From assembly GCA_963978895.1 (NCBI GenBank), contig OZ022242.1, positions 11,988,999-12,052,998 of the forward strand: a DNA stretch of 64,000 nt, in the 5' to 3' direction. Position numbers and translations under genes: made by a program. Shown here piece by piece: positions 22,412 to 33,789 of this stretch. Source of the DNA: Erpobdella octoculata. Its lineage: Eukaryota; Annelida; Clitellata; Hirudinida; Erpobdellidae. Every line of letters begins with the position of its first letter. Position 1 is the first letter of the stretch. Under the pieces are notes generated by a model that worked only from the letters and a program-made list of their open reading frames with translations, had not been told where the DNA came from and did not search any database.

Positions 22412-23245
22412 CTAATCCTGTTTGTTTTCGACTTTTGCCAAGCTTTTGACTGGGTGAGCTTGATTGTACTTGTTGACCCAGCGACTTAACTCATTGAAGT
22501 CACCGCTTTCTTTCTCCAACAAATATTCAGCCATTCCCGACGGACACTTTCCAAAGAACTGCTCTTTTAAAAATAAAAACAAATAGTTTTTTGTACCCGC
22601 GAGATCCACCCAGCGCCTGAGGTAACTATCCAGTCGCACCAGATACTGTTCCCAAGTCTCTTCTGGTTCAAGCTTTGACTTTCGAAACTTTATGCGGTAG
22701 TCTTCTGCCGACTTCCCAAAACGGCGAAGGAGTGCCTCTTTTACCGACTCGTAATCCTGCATCTGACTATCGCTGAGTTGGCCAAACACTTCCAATGTCT
22801 TCGCACTCAGCAGAGAACCCAGAAGCATTCCCCAACTCTTTTTTGGGTGATCATTTGCCGTGGCCAATGCCTCAAAACGGAGCAGAAAAGCGTCCACGTC
22901 GTCACCTTCCGAGAACTTTGGATATGGAATCTTTGTTACCTCTACTATCGCTTTTGGCTCTTTTTTTAGGACTTCCAATTCCAGCTTCTTCAATTCAAAT
23001 TCATGCTGGCGTTGTTCGCGCTCACGTAGAAGTTGAAGTTCTCGTTCTTGTTGTGCTATTTTATCTTCACGTTCCCGTTCTTGTTGTGCTATTTTATCTT
23101 CACGTTCCTGCTGAGCCTTTTTTTCTTCCCGTTCCTCCATTCTCTTAATCCTTTCTTCATCCTTTAACTCTTTGACGTAACTCCTTAAATCCACTCCGGA
23201 ATAGCCTAGAGCCTGTCCCATCGCAATGAATTTCTCGTCAGACAT
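22412..23245 (-). CDS. LTR-2 Gag (SCAN-like capsid)
   Basis: 277 codons with ATG 95 bp inside the 5' LTR. Residues about 20-85 are a charged coiled coil with repeated QEREDKIAQQ units. Residues about 100-265 form a capsid-like region (FSEGDDVDAFLLRFEALA, then WEQYLVRLDSYLRRWVDLAG) resembling SCAN/Gypsy gag of invertebrate elements. It would assemble the retrotransposon particle. It stops just before the zinc knuckle and is out of frame with it, which suggests one small indel near 22440. Otherwise uninterrupted. Confidence 0.8.
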   Translation of the reverse strand: MSDEKFIAMGQALGYSGVDLRSYVKELKDEERIKRMEEREEKKAQQEREDKIAQQEREREDKIAQQERELQLLREREQRQHEFELKKLELEVLKKEPKAIVEVTKIPYPKFSEGDDVDAFLLRFEALATANDHPKKSWGMLLGSLLSAKTLEVFGQLSDSQMQDYESVKEALLRRFGKSAEDYRIKFRKSKLEPEETWEQYLVRLDSYLRRWVDLAGTKNYLFLFLKEQFFGKCPSGMAEYLLEKESGDFNELSRWVNKYNQAHPVKSLAKVENKQD

Positions 23246-23321
23246 CTTTCACGAAAGAAAAAATTCGGTCACCTGTGAACAAATAACTTCATAAAATATA
23301 TTTACGGATGAAAATGCGTAA

Positions 23322-23339
23322 ATACGTCGAGGTCACCAA
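23322..23339 (-). other. Primer-binding site of LTR-2
   Basis: Read on the minus strand, TTGGTGACCTCGACG starts directly after the 5' LTR. TGG at this point is the complement of a tRNA CCA end. The tRNA was not identified. Confidence 0.6.
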
Positions 23340-23608
23340 TGTAAACGTAGAGGAATATGCCTTCTAGCGATTCGTAACGTTAAAGTCGAAGTTATTTATA
23401 ACACAATATTTCTCGAATTTATTTTAACTTTATTATTCTTCCTTGAATATAATTTTTTACTTCACTCTAAACTGAATTATCTCACTTTGTAGAAGTTAGC
23501 CCGGTTCTGACAAATCTTTTGATAATTCCAATTTCTCTGCCCAGAACACCTCATTTTCTTATTGAAGACCACAAAAAGGAAAAAGACCAATAACAATTAT
23601 ATATATAT

Positions 23609-23705
<97 letters not shown>

Positions 23706-23994
23706 CATACATCCATCCATGTATATATACACTCAAACACACATATACATATATATACATTAATGATACAAAAATTATACGCACACACAATGTCACAGGA
23801 GCACAAATATACATATATACATACATATACATATATATATATACATATATATACACACATATACACACATATACACACAGATACATTCATACATAAATGA
23901 CTATTGTTTCAACACAACCAAAATATGCACACATAATAAAATAAAATAAACAACTATTATGAAAATACGTAAGATGAATCATCTTCATCTTACA
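23340..23994 (-). repeat. 5' LTR of LTR-2
   Basis: 655 bp, same sequence as 20755-21367 except for an expanded (TA)n block (about 23615-23700) and a few substitutions. Followed by AGCAT. Confidence 0.95.
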
Positions 23995-24000
23995 AGCATC

Positions 24001-24305
24001 TAACAAAACAATTTTGAATTATTGAAGGGTTCGCATAGAAGACATAGGACTGTTTCCCCAGATCAAGTTACAATAAGTAATGTGTGGGTAGAGCAAAGAG
24101 TAATAAAGCTGACATATAATATCATGATTCAAACGATTTCTGAACCTAGATAATAATCCAATAGATTTGCTTATTTTTCTCCCAACAGCCTTTATATGAT
24201 CTGTCCAGGACAGACGTTCCGTAATGGTAACACCAAGAAACTTTGTGAACCCCACTTTGGGCAGTGAAATACCACCATATTTAATACAAAATGGAGGAAG
24301 AGCAT

Positions 24306-24339
<34 letters not shown>

Positions 24340-26600
24340 GTGTTTTTATATAGCGCCAGATTAACTGAGGCGCTTTCGAAAAGTCCCCGAGAATATTTTA
24401 AAATAATAAGTTTTAATTTAATTTTTGGTCCAAATACCATTTTGTTGATGTTAATTTTGAGACGATTGGCAGAGAACCATTGAAAATATTTCTCTAATTC
24501 AGTGTTCATCACAGCTGTAACTTCATCTATAGAATGTCCAGAATAAAACAAATTAGTGTCATCAGCCTATAATATTGTGGAGAGCAGTTTAGAAGTTTCA
24601 AATATGTCCTTAACAAAGATGTTGAAAAGTAGTGGGCCTAGGATTGAACCCTGTTGAACTCCTATGGATATGGCTCTCAAAGCTGAGTTTGTATTGCCAA
24701 GAGAAACTAGTTGACTTCTATTTTTCAAATAGTTAACAAACCATAAATGTGCAGTCCCACGAATACCATAGTGTGAGATCTTATTCAGCAGAATGTCGTG
24801 ATTGATAATATCAAAAGCTTTGCTAAGATCGATAAAAACACCCACAGGGATATGCTTGTTGTTCATTTCCTGTAGTATTTGCTGGGTGTGATTGATGAGA
24901 GCAAGATCAGTGGAACTATATCAAATCCAAATTGGTTGTTGTGAATGATCTAGTGCTTGTTGAAGAAAGATGTATTTCTATTAAACATTAGTTTTTCAAG
25001 GAGTTTTGAAATTGGAGACAAGAGTGATATAGGTCTGTAATTATCAAGGGATTCCTTGTCACCCTTTTTAAAGATTGGAATAACTTTTGATGTCTTTAAG
25101 GGCCCGGGAAATATGCCTTTCTTGAATGAGAGATTAAAAATATGACAAAGAGGACTGGATATGGAGTTTATTACTGACTTGAGCTAGAAATTACTTAAAT
25201 CATCTATTGCAGTACTTCTGAAATTCTTTGACTGTTTTCACTATTTCAGTTTCAGTAATTTCTTCAAGAAAAATTGAATCTGAAATAGGTTTGACCAGGT
25301 AGTCTTTATAGTTGATAGTAGTTATAGATGGAATGATGTTTGCAGTATTGGCACCAATAGATGTGAAATATTTATTGAAGATATTGGATAATAATAATTT
25401 GTCTTCAAATAGGTGACCATTGTGGAAACATTTTTCAATAGATTCAGGACGAGATTTATTTAAGGTTTTTTTTACAATTGTCCAAGTCTTTTTGATGTCA
25501 TTCTTTGAATGTTGAAACGATGTGTTGTAGTAGCTCTTTTCGGCCTCATGTTTGATTGATGTAAACATATTCCTAAATTTTTTTATTTTTCTAAATTTTC
25601 GTTTGTCGGATGCTTGAGTGGTTTCACGTAAAGTTCATGTTTAGTTTCGGATGATTTGAGAATTTCTTCCGTGATCCACTCCTGATGCCTTGGTTTACGA
25701 TTGACAGTATGATAAGGACAGGTTGAGTTTAGTACCTTGGCAAGATGATCATGGAAAATCCCAAGAGCTTCGTCAGTATCATTGCAAGATAAGACAGTTG
25801 ACCAATCCAATGGCCCAAGCTCGAGAGTCAAGGACAATACATTCATGGACTTTAAGTTTCTTGTGCAAGCGATAGATTTATGTAGATTTAACTTGCATTG
25901 GAAAATCGTGAAGATAGGAAAGTGGTCGGAAAAGTCGTCTAGCAAAATGCCGTTCACGTTGTTATTATACTTGCTTGTAAAAATGTTATCAATAAGTGTA
26001 GCTGAGTGTTTAGTCATTCTAGTTGGTCTAGTTATTGTAGGTAGTAAGTTATGTTCCAGTAGTGTATTCTCAAAGTTAGTTCTCAAGTGTCCACAATCTA
26101 GCAAATTGATATTAAAATCTCCTCCAATGTAGATGTCAGTCTTGTGATTTATTGATGCTAAGAATTCATTTAGATTGCCAAGAAAAACATCTGCACCAGA
26201 GTCAGGAGGTCTGTAGATGTTCATTATTATATTTTTTTTACTATTTTGATTTATCATTTTAATTGCCAGCCAGTCAAAAACAGGATTGGCAACACATAAA
26301 TCATCTCTCACCCTAAAATGTAGGTCATTTCTAATAAAAATAGCCACACCTCCTCCTTTACCATTTATTCTGTTTCTGTAAACAAATGAGTATCCAGGGA
26401 AAATTATTAATGGAGCAGTATCTTCAGAAAGCCAAGTTTCAGTTATCAGCAGCATCGAGAAAAAATGTTTTGTGTTGTCACATAAGATTTCAAGGACTGG
26501 AACTTTATGAAACAGACTACGTCAATTTATATGCAGAATAGCAAATGAGTTATTAAGTGAAGTTTCAATTAATTTGAACAATTCTTTGTTATTATAATAT
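24001..26600 (-). pseudogene. LINE-A ORF2: APE endonuclease and reverse transcriptase, frameshifted
   Basis: Endonuclease at 25583-26455 with ITETWLSED, GGDFNIN and SDHFPIF, all expected for an APE-type nuclease. Its true start lies further upstream, where LHIN-stop-RSL (near 26525) shows the motif HINARSL broken by TGA. RT follows: SKAFDIINHDIL (near 24810), GVQQGSILGPLLF (near 24650), ADDTNLFYSG (near 24555, reached by a frame change) and GVTITERLSWTDHI (near 24210). At least three frame breaks. A LINE/SINE tail interrupts it at 24308-24400, and LTR-2 cuts it at 24000. CR1/L2-like by its motifs. Confidence 0.9.
24308..24400 (-). mobile_element. LINE/SINE 3' tail inserted in LINE-A
   Basis: On the minus strand a hairpin-forming AAGCGCCTCAGTTAATCTGG, then CGCTATATAAAAACA, ends in (TTA)n. 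It interrupts the LINE-A frame between the RT palm and the following LNALPPF segment. It is a 3' end only; no body was seen. Confidence 0.65.
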
Positions 26601-26732
26601 TTTGAAGTAATCTTGAGAGATCTAAAAAAGTTGACATCGGGATCATGAGCATAAAAAAGAACTGGTTTTTGTTTTCTTTTTCAAATAAGTCAAAAATATT
26701 TCCATCAAAGGGGGGATCTGTAGCAGCCTCCA

Positions 26733-27119
26733 TTATTGCTTGCTGTTTTGTTTAAATGACCATTCACGGACAGCGACGTAGCGAGGCCAGTTATCAGGGT
26801 TGAACATATTCGTTGTTGTTTCAGATGGAATGCAGATTCTGAAAGAAGAGCTCATATCAGTTGGTGAAAAGGTTTCATCTCTACTCCTTGTTTTATCCAC
26901 TGAGTCAGTTTTGTCATTGTCAACATTGAGTTTCAAGTTAGGGTTGCCAGAGGATTTTGTATTTTTAAAAACTGGGTAGTAGGTTATGAAGTTGACATTT
27001 ATTTTGTTTAGATGTTCTTTAATGGTGTCCACCGAGCAAGGAGAAATATTTCCCAGGTAGCAGATTTTCTTCTTAATAAATTCCTTTGAAGCTTTTATTA
27101 AAGTGTCATTATGTTCCAA
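26733..27119 (-). pseudogene. LINE-A ORF1 C-terminal part
   Basis: 128 codons. The end SSSFRICIPSETTTNMFNPD, then NWPRYVAVREWSF, matches the usual C-terminus of CR1/Crack-like ORF1 proteins (F.V.VP......MNP..WP..V.VR.W.F). ORF1 proteins are RNA-binding chaperones. The N-terminal half is displaced to 28137-28643 by inserted DNA. Confidence 0.7.
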
Positions 27120-27774
27120 TTTTACACTATTTTATTTACCTCACACTGTATGTTGTATGTTGTATTTTCAGGTTTTTTAAATCAATTTTTCGACCAATTC
27201 TACACGTCCAATTGACTATAATACACATGTCTATATATAATAATATAATAATATTATAATACTATAATACACGTTCAATACACATGTATTCTTGATGACA
27301 ATGCAATATTTTCATATTTTCATATCATAAAAATATTTATTTAAACTATAATTAACTAAAATACGCCAATGCAAGCAATAAGCATGCTGTGAATTCAGGC
27401 GTACATATCGGCGTTCTCTCTATCATTGCTAACGTTGCATGCACCTTATACTTATCCATACTTATATAACTATACTTATGCACATATAGATGTGTGAACT
27501 CCGCCTTGCTTTTGCAAGGAAAAAAGGAGGAGGGAAACGTTGAAAGGATCAAATTATGATCCACGACAGGAAGTACTTAGGTGTTTCAAACATAGTCATT
27601 ACAGTCTTAAAACACCTAGTGTAAATGACTATAAACTATTATAAAAAAAATATAGACGTGTGGTTTATCTTTATAATTAGACGGACCCAAACAAATTTAG
27701 TAAACAAGGAGATTTGAACGAAGACTTTTTACGTAAATTCGCAAACACAACGTTAATTAATTTTAACAAGATCA
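27120..27774. other. Inserted DNA splitting LINE-A ORF1, origin uncertain
   Basis: Near 27222 CACATGTCTATATATAATA and near 27665 the reverse-strand CACACGTCTATATTTTTT look like weak inverted ends of a small element. A hairpin (AGGTGTTT...AAACACCT) lies at about 27579-27620. Coding was not recognised. Confidence 0.35.
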
Positions 27775-28136
27775 AAAATTATAAAATAATATTACGAAAA
27801 AAAATACTTTTTTCAAAAAACACGCTTTAATTTATGTGTGGAAAGTGCACTAAAAAGCATAAAATAATTTTTTCTTCTTTCCTTCTATATGTCATCAAAT
27901 AATCTTTGACTAAAAATAAAAGCGTGGGACGCTCATCCTAATCCATTTCCATTTCCATCATAATCCATGGATTATGATGAGCGGCCCATGCTTTTATTTT
28001 AGTCAAAGATTATTTGATGACATATAGAAGGAAAAGAAAAAAATTATTTTATACTTTTTAGTGCACTTTCCACACATAAATTAAAGCGTGTTTTTAAAAA
28101 AAAGTATCTTTTTCGTGATATTTTACCTATAATTTT
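27775..28136. mobile_element. Foldback element (MITE) in LINE-A ORF1
   Basis: Two arms of about 160 bp (27775-27937 and 27977-28136) are inverted copies with few mismatches: AAAATTATA..ACGAAAAA at the outside, AAAGCGTG..CGCTCATC at the inside. The centre 27956-27979 is a perfect 24-bp palindrome around CCATGG. Non-coding. No clear target duplication seen. Confidence 0.85.
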
Positions 28137-28643
28137 CCTTGTTATCTTTTCAGTTTTTTTCTTACGGGATTGCACAACTTCATAATCAGAGACACCCTCG
28201 TCTATAGATTCTTTTTTATTTTCTTTTACTCTATCAGCCCAGGAGGCTTGGAATTTGGTTTTCTGTTTTGAGGTCCTATTGATTTTGTTTTGATCAAGTA
28301 TGGTAGATTGCATACTTTTCACTAAGAAATATTCAGGCAGAGTCTCAGCATTCTTTTTAATTCCTGAGTCTATTTTCAGGCTTATCTCATTCACTTTTGC
28401 CTCAAGTCCATCAAGTCTCGACAAACATCTATCAAATATTTTTTATAAAGAGTCCGCTATTGTCTTAGCGGATTCCCTGTTGACCGTGCTTACTTTTAGC
28501 ACCGATTCCATAACAACTTTTGTCACTTCTGACATCTTTTTTAGGGTGACTGAGAGCATATGTTGTTTGTTTTCGTTGTTTCTTTCTAAAACTTTCTGCA
28601 AGATAATTTCGAGACCTTCCGGAGATAGTGTTTTATGTGACAT
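28137..28643 (-). pseudogene. LINE-A ORF1 N-terminal part
   Basis: Starts MSHKTLSPEGLEIILQKVLE and continues through one in-frame stop near 28443 into SRLDGLEAKVNEISLKIDSG, a heptad-like coiled coil, and a basic KKKTEKITRKI stretch. Coiled coils followed by basic regions are usual for CR1/L2 ORF1. The frame runs into the foldback element. Confidence 0.65.
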
Positions 28644-28779
28644 TTTCAGTTATTTCGCAAAAAAAACAAGTAAAAAAAATTACCGGTATGGTTTAGAAAA
28701 CCAAATTTTTTCTAACTATTAAAATCGTCTTTTTATTAGTTTTCTATGAGTAATTATCGGCGCTACTTATCGCTCGGTT

Positions 28780-29150
<371 letters not shown>

Positions 29151-29315
29151 GAAACGTATTTACTTAAAATAGACGATTAGGAAATAAATATAATTCGAAC
29201 CGATATAATTGGGATAAAACCAAGAAGAGATAAAATAATGTGAGATAAAATTAAACTGAGGTACAAGAACAGAAATACTACTGTAAAAACAGAAAACGTG
29301 AAGTGAAATTGAGTT

Positions 29316-29972
<657 letters not shown>

Positions 29973-30056
29973 GACAATTGAGCAGTGATGAATTTAATTA
30001 CTTTAAAAGTAGTTAACTACTATATTTACGTACTAATAAAAAAAGTAGTTAGTAAC
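29973..30056. mobile_element. Possible hAT terminal region, split by LTR-3
   Basis: CAGTGATGAATTTAATTACT begins like a hAT terminus, followed by iterated AGTAGTTAACTACT. Similar AGTAGTTAACTAC repeats resume after LTR-3 at 32500-32585. The opposite terminus was not found. Confidence 0.45.
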
Positions 30057-30134
30057 TGTCGTGTTTCGAGTTTATTAGACAAACAAAGTCCGCTGACAAC
30101 GATATACAAACATATAATATGTAACAATATTACA
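30057..30134 (-). repeat. 3' LTR of LTR-3 (78 bp)
   Basis: Identical base for base to 32418-32495. Preceded by target duplication GTAAC. On the minus strand it starts TGTAATATTG, ends ACACGACA and holds AATAAA. Confidence 0.95.
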
Positions 30135-30147
30135 CCTCCCTCCCAAG

Positions 30148-32418
30148 CTAGTGAAACCCATAGCGCTTGGGAGGTCTAATTTGACGTCCATGTCTGGTTT
30201 CCCTGGAGCATCCTGGAACAGGTGGCTCAGGAACAGAAATGGCAGGAGCTTCATCGCAATCTGGTGGAACTGTAGAGCCTTCAACGTCTGGAGTCATCTG
30301 CTTGTCTTCACTGGTGCGTTGTGTTGGAATTTGTGCCCAATGTAAATTACCTGAAAAATACTCTTTAGTTGGAAAAATAAACCTTCTGTTTCTGATAAAT
30401 TCATGCCCATCAGCTGTGACTATTGTGTATCTTCTAGGATTATTGACCGATTTGATTTTTCCTTGTCTCCAACTATTATTGATGCGGAATCTGACTGGTG
30501 TATCTGGAACAAGAAGCTGATGTTGTGTGGAATGACGAGCATCGTGAAAAACCTTGGTTTTCTGTTGGCATTGAGTTAAACGCTCCTTAGCATCTATAAT
30601 GACTTCAGGTTTCAGCTTTCTGGTCACAATTGGAAGAGCATCTCTCAAACGTCTGCTGAACAAGAGTTGAAATGGCGAAACATGCATACCTGAAATTGGA
30701 GTGTTTCGTAAACTTAATAAGGCCCGTTGCTGGTCAGTCTTTGATTCTTCAGCTTTCTTGAGCACATTCTTTATGGTTTGAATATGTCTTTCGACCATGC
30801 CATTTGACCGTGAATTTCCGGGGCTTGTGAACTGCCAACGAAAACCCCAATCTAAAGCAAATTTTCTACAGCTTTCTGAGTTGAATGGCATGTTATCTGA
30901 AACAACTGTCATTGGGATGCCATGTCTTGAAAATAATGACTTGAGCTTACTAATATTTTCTGTAGATGTTTTGTTCTGTAGCTGAACAACTTCTGGATAT
31001 TTACTGAAATAGTCGACTACAAGCAAGAAATCACGGGAATTCAAAGTGAATATATCTGCTCCAACTTTCTCCCATGGTCCTTCTGGAATATTGTGAGGTG
31101 AAAGAACTTCAGAGTATTTATTATAAATTTGAGTTTCAGAAAATGTTAGGTGAGAAACCTGTTTGGCAACCGTTTCCTCATGAAATTGATGGATGTCAGT
31201 CTGGAACAAATTCTGAGACAGTTTTCTTTCTGGTATGTTCAGAGTTACTAATTTGTACTTTTCACAAAAATGTTTACCTAGGAGAGGTTCTGATTTGCCA
31301 TTCACAACATAGAAATCACCTTGAAGTAACTGATTGTTGCATGGATGCAATAAATTCAGTTCAACAACTCCCAATGGCTTTAAATATTTGTAAACCCCAT
31401 AAGGTTTCAAAACAACAGATGTCTTTCTTAGACTAAAATACTTCAATTTCTTAAGTTCTATGTGACTAATGGTATTTACATCTGCACCTGTGTCCAATTT
31501 GAACTCTATTGGTGGTCCATTAACAACACTAAACACACACGACCATCTGAGAGATTTATTAACAGAATCAAAAGAATTAATTTCAATAACCTTCTCAGTT
31601 TCAGTTTCAACAAAATTTGCTTCCTTTGGAGACCGACACACACTTGCGAAGTGGTTCTTCTTCTTGCAATTGTGACAAGTCTTCCCTCTGGCTGGACAAG
31701 TTGATTTGTGAATTTGGCCACAACTATTGCACTTTTTCTGAAAAACTTTTTGTGAATTTTTAGAAACCTCCATACTATTTACTTCGTATGTGTTGTCTTT
31801 TTCAATCGATTTAAAATTTGATTGGAGTGTTTCCATTGTGCTGGCAATTTTAGCAACATTATCTAATGAAATGTCAACTTCTCCCATTATTCTCATTTTT
31901 GTGACTTTATCTGGATGAGTGAAAACGAACTTATCTCTGATCATCTCCTCTGGGTCCTTGAATTTACAGTTTCTAGAAGCAATTTTCAAGCGCTCCAGAA
32001 ATTCGATTGAAGATTCTTCAGAGTTTCGTGTGATATGGTAAAAAACGAATCTTTCAGTCAACAGATGTCGTTTTGGCGAGCACCTCTGTTCAAATCTTTG
32101 AAGAACGACGTCGTGCTTTAGTTTGTCCTCCTCTCTTTCCCAATCCATGTCATAATACATGGAATTGGCAGCTTCTCCAAGGGCACTTAACAGAAGAGCC
32201 ACTTGTCGGTGCTCTGGTAACTGGTTGCCGTCGCAAAGTTGAAAGTATGTTGTATACCCACATCGCCAGCGTCTCCATTCCTCAGCAAGGTTTGAAGAGC
32301 TGATGTCGAGCGGAGGCGGTTGCCTAATGCTGAAGGAAGATGCCACGTTTTGTTGACGAGAAATGAATTTCTGCATCGTTTCAAACAATTTATCTTTAAC
32401 CCCTGTAGACTGCACCAT
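30148..32418 (-). CDS. LTR-3 Gag-protease-integrase fusion protein lacking reverse transcriptase
   Basis: 756 codons from an ATG whose A is the last base of the 5' LTR. Residues about 1-220: Gag (capsid-like helices, with RFVFYHITRNSEESSIEFLE). About 229-262: paired zinc knuckles (CNSC..C, then CHNCKKKNHFASVC). About 305: protease FKLDTGADVNTIS. The frame then passes through NKYSEVLSPHNIPEGPWEKV straight into the integrase core: GADIF near 453, VSDN near 505, SRSNGMVERHIQTIK near 537 (D, D, E all present). A GPY/F-like tail (TPVRFRINNSWRQGKI) ends it. RT, RNase H and the integrase HHCC finger are absent, with no stop or shift at the join. Integrase could act on cDNA supplied by another element's RT. 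Confidence 0.88.
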   Translation of the reverse strand: MVQSTGVKDKLFETMQKFISRQQNVASSFSIRQPPPLDISSSNLAEEWRRWRCGYTTYFQLCDGNQLPEHRQVALLLSALGEAANSMYYDMDWEREEDKLKHDVVLQRFEQRCSPKRHLLTERFVFYHITRNSEESSIEFLERLKIASRNCKFKDPEEMIRDKFVFTHPDKVTKMRIMGEVDISLDNVAKIASTMETLQSNFKSIEKDNTYEVNSMEVSKNSQKVFQKKCNSCGQIHKSTCPARGKTCHNCKKKNHFASVCRSPKEANFVETETEKVIEINSFDSVNKSLRWSCVFSVVNGPPIEFKLDTGADVNTISHIELKKLKYFSLRKTSVVLKPYGVYKYLKPLGVVELNLLHPCNNQLLQGDFYVVNGKSEPLLGKHFCEKYKLVTLNIPERKLSQNLFQTDIHQFHEETVAKQVSHLTFSETQIYNKYSEVLSPHNIPEGPWEKVGADIFTLNSRDFLLVVDYFSKYPEVVQLQNKTSTENISKLKSLFSRHGIPMTVVSDNMPFNSESCRKFALDWGFRWQFTSPGNSRSNGMVERHIQTIKNVLKKAEESKTDQQRALLSLRNTPISGMHVSPFQLLFSRRLRDALPIVTRKLKPEVIIDAKERLTQCQQKTKVFHDARHSTQHQLLVPDTPVRFRINNSWRQGKIKSVNNPRRYTIVTADGHEFIRNRRFIFPTKEYFSGNLHWAQIPTQRTSEDKQMTPDVEGSTVPPDCDEAPAISVPEPPVPGCSRETRHGRQIRPPKRYGFH

Positions 32419-32495
32419 GTCGTGTTTCGAGTTTATTAGACAAACAAAGTCCGCTGACAACGATATACAAACATATAATATGTAACAATATTACA
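32418..32495 (-). repeat. 5' LTR of LTR-3 (78 bp)
   Basis: Identical to 30057-30134 and followed by GTAAC. The adjacent internal sequence on the minus strand is TGGTGCAGTCTACAGG, a possible primer-binding site that overlaps the start codon. Confidence 0.95.
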
Positions 32496-32689
32496 GTAAC
32501 TATTTTGTTACTACTTTTAAAAACAGTAGTTATTAACTACTTCTTAACTACTGCATAGTAGTTAACCATTAGTTAACTACTTTTAACATTAACATTAAAA
32601 AATTATTTCCGCAATGTTCTATGTTAATCATTTACATATTTACTTTAAGTAAAGTAGTTCAAAAATTGATATGGGGGCAGATTTTAGAG

Positions 32690-33070
32690 AACATGCAATT
32701 TCATTAATGACGTATCTTAGAGTTGGAGATATAATTCAGCAACAGCTGGAATAAGTGATGACAAAGAAAGCGTGTCAGTTTGTAGGGTATCTGTCATCTC
32801 TCCGAAAGGGTGTAGGAGTCTATATAAATCAGCAACAGATTTTCATTCTGTGTTAGTTAAAGAATAGTGCTTCAATTCTTTTAATATTTGTTTGTAGGGG
32901 GCCCGAATTGCTAGCCATTGATCCACAACAAAAAGTTTAGAGTTCCATCTTTTCATCTTGTTTGCGTGAAACATCAATAAGTAATTGGTTGTGTGTAAAA
33001 ACAAAATTGGCTTTTGAACATCGGCATCGATGAATTCTACCTCGAAACAACGACGAAGGTGAGGAAAGTA
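32690..33070 (-). pseudogene. hAT transposase middle fragment
   Basis: Minus-strand frame with RWNSKLFVVDQWLAI (near 32960), a hAT hallmark (usually TRWNST...), then LLHPFGEMTDTLQTDTLSLS and SLIPAVAELYLQL. A Trp codon in the NTEW context is TGA. Catalytic N-terminal parts were not found nearby. Confidence 0.75.
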
Positions 33071-33124
33071 ACAGTAGTTGTAAGAGAACCGTAGACTTTG
33101 ATTTTTGTGTCATTTGCAGCCTAT

Positions 33125-33480
33125 GGAATGTTAGTTGCTGGGGCCGCTTAGCAGCGCTTAGCTGTTACGGCTAAGCTCGAAAAGTTTATTTTGTTTTCTT
33201 TCCACCACAAGAAAGGGTTTTCATCTAGCGGAATTCTTCTTTTCTTTAGAGACATTTCAATTTTCTAGAATACAAATTCAATGATTTTATTTCATTAAAG
33301 TTTTGAGGTATACAACTAAAATAACATAAGACACCTTTTCTATTTGATTCGGTATCGCAGTTGGAGAATTGCTTTCTTCATCACTGCTGTCGCTCATCAA
33401 ATTAAACCAATTTGAAGATTCCTTCTGATTAATTTTTCTACGCTTAGCTGGATTTTCTGAGACTTAATCCACTACCAACA
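33125..33480 (-). pseudogene. hAT transposase C-terminal (dimerisation) fragment
   Basis: Minus-strand pieces NWFNLMSDSSDEESNSP (near 33400) and ENPFLWWKENKINFSSLA (near 33210) followed by AAPATNIP correspond to the linker and dimerisation domain of hAT transposases (PL.WWK.N...PATSVPSER). Stops interrupt it. Because it lies upstream of the RWNSK piece on the minus strand, the two pieces come from different copies or a rearranged one. Confidence 0.75.
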
Positions 33481-33789
33481 CATCTTCCTGCAAAGCTTTA
33501 ATATTTTCCGTCACAGCAGCAAACGTTGAGCTTTTATCAAAAATTTCATTTTTGTACCTAGGGCAGTGATATTTTAGTTATGAAAATCATTTTAGTTTTA
33601 GTTAGTTTTGGCTGAAGTGATTTTTATTTTATTTAGTTTTAGTTTTTATAAATGCCATTATTTTAGTTTTTATATAGTTTTGGTGCTATCATTCTAGTTT
33701 AGTTTAGTTATTATTAGTTTTTTCCGACACGATTGAAATTTTTGCTCATATATTTTTATTTCAATATAATGAATATTAACTGTCCATGT

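Larger units (their letters stand above)
20755..23994 (-). mobile_element. RT-less Gypsy-like LTR retrotransposon (LTR-2)
   Basis: Two LTRs and a 5-bp target duplication (AGCAT at 20750-20754 and 23995-23999) delimit it. A primer-binding site-like TTGGTGACCTCGACG follows the 5' LTR and a GAAGAGGGGGGATA polypurine tract precedes the 3' LTR. It encodes gag, a zinc knuckle and a protease, then only the last scrap of RNase H. RT and integrase are missing. It is inserted in LINE-A. Confidence 0.93.
30057..32495 (-). mobile_element. Compact RT-less LTR retrotransposon (LTR-3)
   Basis: Identical 78-bp LTRs, target duplication GTAAC on both sides (30052-30056, 32496-32500), polypurine tract GGGAGGGAGGTG next to the 3' LTR, and one uninterrupted ORF. 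The whole element is 2.4 kb. Identical LTRs and an open frame point to a recent insertion. Confidence 0.93.
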
